This document shows positions 60,282-64,000 of a DNA stretch of 64,000 nt, one piece after another. Position 1 is the stretch's first letter, and every line of letters starts with the position of its first letter. Below the pieces are notes generated by a model, which saw nothing but the letters and a program-made list of their open reading frames with translations, ran no database searches and was not told the DNA's origin. A program made the position numbers and the translations under genes. The stretch is from Firmicutes bacterium TM09-10. GTDB lineage: Bacteria > Bacillota > Clostridia > Lachnospirales > Lachnospiraceae. The DNA lies in assembly GCA_003481005.1 (NCBI GenBank), contig QUKC01000018.1:3007-67006 (forward strand), written 5' to 3'.

Positions 60282-60818
60282 TTATCTTTCTTTGAGTTTG
60301 TTCGGTTCCGGGTAATCTACGCCGAAGGTATCGACGGTCATGGTTTTGATTCTCTGATCCTGCAGCGGACGGTCTGCGTAGTTTGTAGCAGTTTTGGCAA
60401 TTGCATTGACAGTTTCCATGCCTTCAATGATTTTACCAAATGCAGCGTACTCACCGTCCAGATGGGGAGAGGTCTTATGCATGATGAAAAACTGGCTGCC
60501 TGCGGAATCCGGGATCATGGTACGCGCCATGGAAAGAACGCCCTCTGTATGTTTTAAGTCGTTTTGGAAGCCATTGGACTTGAACTCGCCTTTGATGCAG
60601 TAGCCGGGGCCGCCGCAGCCGGTTCCTTCCGGATCCCCGCCCTGAATCATGAAGTTCTGGATAACGCGGTGGAAAATAACGCCGTCATAGAAATGTTTCT
60701 TGATCAGGCTGATGAAGTTGTTGACGGATTCGGGAGCAATATCAGGATAAAGCTCCGCTTTCATGATGCTGCCGTCTTCCATAGTGATAGTTACGATAGG
60801 ATTTTTCTGTGCCATCAT
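60282..60818 (-). CDS. ppiB: Cyclophilin-type peptidyl-prolyl cis-trans isomerase
   Basis: 178 aa, single cyclophilin domain, no signal peptide. ELYPDIAPESVNNFISLIKK, FHRVIQNFMIQGGDPEGTG (catalytic Arg in FHRV), GSQFFIMHKTSPHLDGEYAAFG are canonical. It speeds proline isomerisation in folding proteins. Two adjacent ATGs (60818 and 60815) can start it. No good ribosome site lies at the usual distance; AAAGGAAA is about 30 bases upstream, beyond a hairpin. Confidence 0.95.
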   Translation of the reverse strand: MMAQKNPIVTITMEDGSIMKAELYPDIAPESVNNFISLIKKHFYDGVIFHRVIQNFMIQGGDPEGTGCGGPGYCIKGEFKSNGFQNDLKHTEGVLSMARTMIPDSAGSQFFIMHKTSPHLDGEYAAFGKIIEGMETVNAIAKTATNYADRPLQDQRIKTMTVDTFGVDYPEPNKLKER

Positions 60819-60827
60819 AAATACCCG

Positions 60828-60848
60828 CAGCCCGGTATTCGGGCTGTT
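60828..60848 (-). other. Hairpin between ribosome site and start of ppiB
   Basis: On the minus strand CAGCCCG-AATAC-CGGGCTG lies between AAAGGAAA and the ATG. Folding would bring the purine run to a usable distance from the start codon. Confidence 0.45.
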
Positions 60849-60907
60849 GTTTCCTTTCTCTTTATGCTGGTATCTATTGTAATGGAAAAGTTTTGGGAAG
60901 TAAAGAG

Positions 60908-61639
60908 ATGATCAGAAAATGGACCGATCGGGATGCCGTCGTCTGGCTGTCAGATGAAAAAAAAGAGATCGAGTGCCTGAAAGCTGCCGGGCAGTGCTGT
61001 GTGTATGTGATAACAGAGCAGAACCGGGATAAAGCTGCGCCGAAGACGCGGTGGTGCCTGGAGCTGGATAGTGGGCAGGACGACCTGGATGCACAGTGGC
61101 TCTACCGCGTGTGGCAGCGGCACGAAGGGATTGCGTGGGAAATTGCACGGACAAAACGTCTGATACTGCGGGAAATGACGGAGGCAGATCTGGACGCATT
61201 ATATGAAATACAGTCGGGAGAAGACGATTCACCGTTTCTGGAACCGCTGTTTGAGGACCGGGGCAGGCAGCTTGCGCAGATTCGGGATGAAATCCGGTAC
61301 CAGTACGGATTTTATGAATTTGGTATCTGGATAGTCGAGCTGGCAGAAAGCCATACTGTAATCGGCCGCGCCGGACTGCAGCTTAGAGACGGTTATGAAG
61401 AGCCGGAGCTTGGTTTCGTAATTGCGCCTGCGTACCGCGGACATGGTTATGCGCAGGAAGCATGTGAAGCCGTGCTGCAGGTTGCCGGGGAAGAGCTGTT
61501 TTTTGAGACAATCCGGGCAGTTGTGCACCGGGACAATGAAAAATCCCTCAGATTGTGCAAAAAGCTCGGTTTTATAGTGGATAACAAGGCGGAAAAAGAT
61601 GAGAACCCGTGGATATTTTTGAAAAAAAGTTTAAAATAG
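60908..61639 (+). CDS. GNAT-family N-acetyltransferase
   Basis: 243 aa. Residues 80-240 form a GNAT domain: RLILREMTEADLDALYEI at its start, VIGRAGLQLR, the acetyl-CoA loop FVIAPAYRGHGYAQEA and VHRDNEKSLRLCKKLGF. The layout is like RimJ/RimL-type protein or small-molecule acetyltransferases. The first 80 residues are an extra domain of unknown role. ATG at 60908 was chosen; GGGAAG eight bases ahead is a modest ribosome site. Confidence 0.88.
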   Translation: MIRKWTDRDAVVWLSDEKKEIECLKAAGQCCVYVITEQNRDKAAPKTRWCLELDSGQDDLDAQWLYRVWQRHEGIAWEIARTKRLILREMTEADLDALYEIQSGEDDSPFLEPLFEDRGRQLAQIRDEIRYQYGFYEFGIWIVELAESHTVIGRAGLQLRDGYEEPELGFVIAPAYRGHGYAQEACEAVLQVAGEELFFETIRAVVHRDNEKSLRLCKKLGFIVDNKAEKDENPWIFLKKSLK

Positions 61640-61711
61640 AGACAATCTGTAGCGAACGGGCGAGACAGAGGATCAGACGGCGGATGGCAATCCAAAGGAA
61701 AGAGGAACATC

Positions 61712-63664
61712 ATGATACAGAAAGAGAAGCTGGTGCAGTTTTACTTCTCCCAGTATAGAGACAGCGCGATGGCGCTGAAAAAGAAAAACAATGACGGAAA
61801 AAAGACGTATGAGCAGCGGATCGGGCGTCTGATTACAGAAATGCAGCGCACGAAAACCGGAAAGCTGACGCAGCCGCATCTGGAGGAATATCACAGACAG
61901 ATCCGGAATATGGCGTATTATGCGTTAAAACAGAAAAATCAGTACGCAATCATGCAGATCAGAGATATTCTAATGCCGGAGCTGGTGCGGCTGGATATCG
62001 GTACGCTGCGGGAGGAGGAGCAGGAGCTGGTGACGAGCCGGCTGCTGGAATATCTGAGAACCGAGCGTCCGGGTGAAATCTGCCAGCATCCAATGCGCAG
62101 CATTCTGAAAAATTTTGCGGAAAACGGAATCCGTTCCCAGATTATTGATATGGTTCCAACGCGGCCGGAAATGGAATTCCCGCGCGCACTGGAAATGAAG
62201 CGGCATTTCATTTTGCATGTAGGACCGACAAACTGCGGTAAAACCTATCAGGCGCTGCAGCGTCTGCGCACGGCGTACAAGGGCATTTATTTGGGTCCGC
62301 TGCGTCTGCTGGCGCTGGAGGTTTACGAAAAGATGCGGGAATCCGGTGTCCCCTGTACGATGCTGACGGGCGAAGAGCGGATTTATGAGGAAAACAGCAG
62401 AGTGATTTCCTCGACGGTGGAAATGCTTGACATCGATCAGGTTTATGATGTGGCAGTCATCGATGAGGCGCAGATGATCGCAGATTCCGACCGCGGACAT
62501 TCCTGGACACGTGGGATTCTCGGCATTCAGTGCCCGGAAATCCATATCTGCATGAGCCCCGCGGCACAGAAGGTGGTGACACATCTCATTGAGCTGTGCG
62601 GTGATACCTTTGAAATCCGCAGTTATGAGCGAAAAACCGAGCTGGTCTGCGAAGAAGAGCCATTTGATTTTCCGGATGATGTAAGAGCAGGAGACGCACT
62701 GATCGTCTTTACCAAGCGGGCAGTACTGGATATTGCCGGAAGACTGGAACGACAGGGGATTCGGACGAGTGTGATCTACGGCAGTCTGCCGCCGGAAATC
62801 CGCAGACGCCAGATCCGGATGTTTTCAGCCGGGGAGACACGAGTGGTCGTTTCCACAGATGCGATTGGAATGGGACTCAATTTACCTGTGCGGCGGATCG
62901 TTTTTGTGCAAACAGAGAAGTTTGACGGAAAAGAGACGAGACCGCTGAAAACAGAGGAAATCCGTCAGATCGCCGGGCGAGCGGGACGGTTCGGGCTTTA
63001 TGATACGGGCTATATCAATGCGGTAGGCAAGGAAGCGCTTTCCTATATCCGGGAACACGTAGCGATGCAGGAGGATGAAGTAGAGCATGTGACACTCGGC
63101 TTTCCTCAAGTACTTCTGGATATGGCGGAGCCGCTGGATACCGTGCTGAAAATCTGGAAATCGGTGGAGACACCTGCTCCCTTTGAAAAGATCAGTATCG
63201 AGGAAATGCTTTTTCTGTACGAAAAAGCGTATAAAGAACGCAAGGAGATCGACGGCTTCGAGGACAAGCATCTGCTGTACCGTATGCTGACCTGTTCGAT
63301 CGATATTAAAAATCGAGATATCGTTGCATTGTGGTTGTATTACTGTAAAACCTACACGGCGGATGTGGCGCTGCACTTCCCTGCGCTGATGATGTGCACG
63401 GATGCGGGGCTGGTGCGCTATGAGACATTTTATAAGATGCTGGATCTGTATTATCAGTTTTCGACGAGACTGGGGAAAAATATCGACGCCGACCGGCTGG
63501 TGCGGGAGCGGGAAAAGACCGAAGAGACGATAATGCGTTATCTGGCGAAGAATAAAAAGGATTATATCGGAAAATGTCGCTACTGCGGCGCGCCGCTGCC
63601 GGTTGGAAGCACATTTATGGTGTGTGACAGATGCTACCGGGAGACGAGGCGCCGCCGGGGATAG
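61712..63664 (+). CDS. Suv3-like DExH RNA helicase with C-terminal zinc ribbon
   Basis: 650 aa. Superfamily II helicase resembling mitochondrial Suv3: motif I LHVGPTNCGKTYQAL (near 170), LGPLRLLALEVYEKM, motif II VIDEAQMI (near 251), VVVSTDAIGMGLNLPV and motif VI RQIAGRAGRFG. Suv3 enzymes unwind RNA during decay. The N-terminal 160 residues are a helical extension. The end has CRYCGAPLP and CDRCYRE, a four-cysteine zinc ribbon not part of the core. AAGGAAAGAGGAAC precedes the ATG. Bacterial members are little studied. Confidence 0.88.
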   Translation: MIQKEKLVQFYFSQYRDSAMALKKKNNDGKKTYEQRIGRLITEMQRTKTGKLTQPHLEEYHRQIRNMAYYALKQKNQYAIMQIRDILMPELVRLDIGTLREEEQELVTSRLLEYLRTERPGEICQHPMRSILKNFAENGIRSQIIDMVPTRPEMEFPRALEMKRHFILHVGPTNCGKTYQALQRLRTAYKGIYLGPLRLLALEVYEKMRESGVPCTMLTGEERIYEENSRVISSTVEMLDIDQVYDVAVIDEAQMIADSDRGHSWTRGILGIQCPEIHICMSPAAQKVVTHLIELCGDTFEIRSYERKTELVCEEEPFDFPDDVRAGDALIVFTKRAVLDIAGRLERQGIRTSVIYGSLPPEIRRRQIRMFSAGETRVVVSTDAIGMGLNLPVRRIVFVQTEKFDGKETRPLKTEEIRQIAGRAGRFGLYDTGYINAVGKEALSYIREHVAMQEDEVEHVTLGFPQVLLDMAEPLDTVLKIWKSVETPAPFEKISIEEMLFLYEKAYKERKEIDGFEDKHLLYRMLTCSIDIKNRDIVALWLYYCKTYTADVALHFPALMMCTDAGLVRYETFYKMLDLYYQFSTRLGKNIDADRLVREREKTEETIMRYLAKNKKDYIGKCRYCGAPLPVGSTFMVCDRCYRETRRRRG

Positions 63665-63718
63665 TACAGCGTGGGGCAGACTTGCCTGAGAATTCACTGA
63701 TTTTTCACAAATTTCTAC

Positions 63719-63746
63719 TTGCCATATATGAAACAGGTGTTATAAT
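63719..63746 (+). promoter_or_regulatory. Promoter of the L25 gene
   Basis: TTGCCA (63719-63724), 16-bp spacer, TATAAT (63741-63746), leaving a leader of about 80 nt. Confidence 0.75.
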
Positions 63747-63833
63747 GCAGTTGTAACAAAGAAGTGGATACTTAACCAGACCCGCATAGATGACCAGGTT
63801 CGCTAAGCATTCAGATTTTGGAGGAAAAGATAA

Positions 63834-64000
63834 ATGACTACTTTAAAAGCTGAAACAAGAGACAAGAACGTAAAAGCAAAGAGACTCAGAAGAGAAGGTT
63901 ATGTAACTGGTAACGTATTTGGCAGAGAAATTACAGGTTCCATTCCGGTTAAGATCGGACAGAGAGAAGTGGAGCGCCTGTTAAAAACCAGCAATAAAGG
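63834..64000 (+). CDS. rplY: Ribosomal protein L25 / general stress protein Ctc, partial
   Basis: First 55 codons only; the window ends inside the gene. MTTLKAETRDKNVKAKRLRR, GNVFGREITGSIPVKIGQRE match the N-terminal 5S-rRNA-binding domain of L25 and its longer Ctc form. TTTTGGAGGAAAAG precedes the ATG at 63834. Which length class it belongs to cannot be judged from this part. Confidence 0.88.
   Translation, partial: MTTLKAETRDKNVKAKRLRREGYVTGNVFGREITGSIPVKIGQREVERLLKTSNK

Overview
The window reads as a continuous chromosomal segment of a low-to-mid-GC Gram-positive anaerobe, most likely a Lachnospiraceae member of the Clostridia. The inference rests on gene content and synteny: uvrBA under a LexA-type box, recD2-comF-cdaA-cdaR(ybbR)-glmM, murB-rapZ-whiA-crh-like, a T-box in front of metG, a Suv3-like helicase, an orphan MsmK-type ATPase and clostridial-style AGGAGG ribosome sites. 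I see no transposase, prophage, plasmid or CRISPR array. The genes are mostly housekeeping; the unusual material is in the intergenic DNA.

Layout. 0-0.4 kb: tRNA-Asn, tRNA-Glu and tRNA-Cys. 0.5-2.8 kb: YoaK-type membrane protein, nitroreductase, DUF4491 protein. 2.8-8 kb: uvrB and uvrA behind a LexA box and a long structured leader. 8-9.1 kb: an MreB-family gene without mreCD. 9.3-17.3 kb: recD2, comF, two membrane proteins, cdaA, cdaR, glmM (DNA repair/uptake, c-di-AMP and cell-wall precursor). 17.4-23.9 kb: HPr, leuA, a decarboxylase/ATP-grasp pair, a clan GH-D glycosidase. 24-35 kb: azlCD, an S1-domain protein, T-box-metG, a lipase-like hydrolase, a secreted protein, YesL, MsmK, a PHP phosphatase and a CdaR/PucR regulator. 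35-46 kb: an EF-Tu-domain/SUFU fusion, DegV, TetR, an unrecognised 303-aa protein, an M24 peptidase, DUF378, a structured RNA element followed by YitT, DUF1846, and a TAXI-GltS-63 aa operon. 46-57 kb: ftsH, uvrC, hprK, glucokinase, murB, rapZ, whiA, crh-like, a lipid kinase. 57-64 kb: fba, cardiolipin synthase, cyclophilin, GNAT, Suv3-like helicase and the start of ribosomal protein L25.

How the genes work together. HPr (His15+Ser46), a Crh-like HPr (Glu15+Ser46) and HPr kinase/phosphorylase form a carbon-regulation set, consistent with glucokinase, MsmK and fructose-bisphosphate aldolase nearby. CdaA, CdaR and GlmM link c-di-AMP to wall precursor synthesis, with MurB, RapZ, WhiA and MreB also on the wall/division side.

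Intergenic structure. Five repeat or structure families recur or stand out. R1 is a 40-bp palindrome with nine full or half copies. R2 is an element whose palindrome begins directly on the T-run of a terminator, four copies. R3 is a leader of about 100 nt with three copies; in two of them it ends exactly at the start codon of unrelated genes. R4 is an inverted-repeat element, one copy of which carries an R1 insertion. R5 is a single, elaborately paired element of about 190 nt ahead of yitT with its own promoter-like sequence. R5 and R3 are the best candidates for something undescribed.
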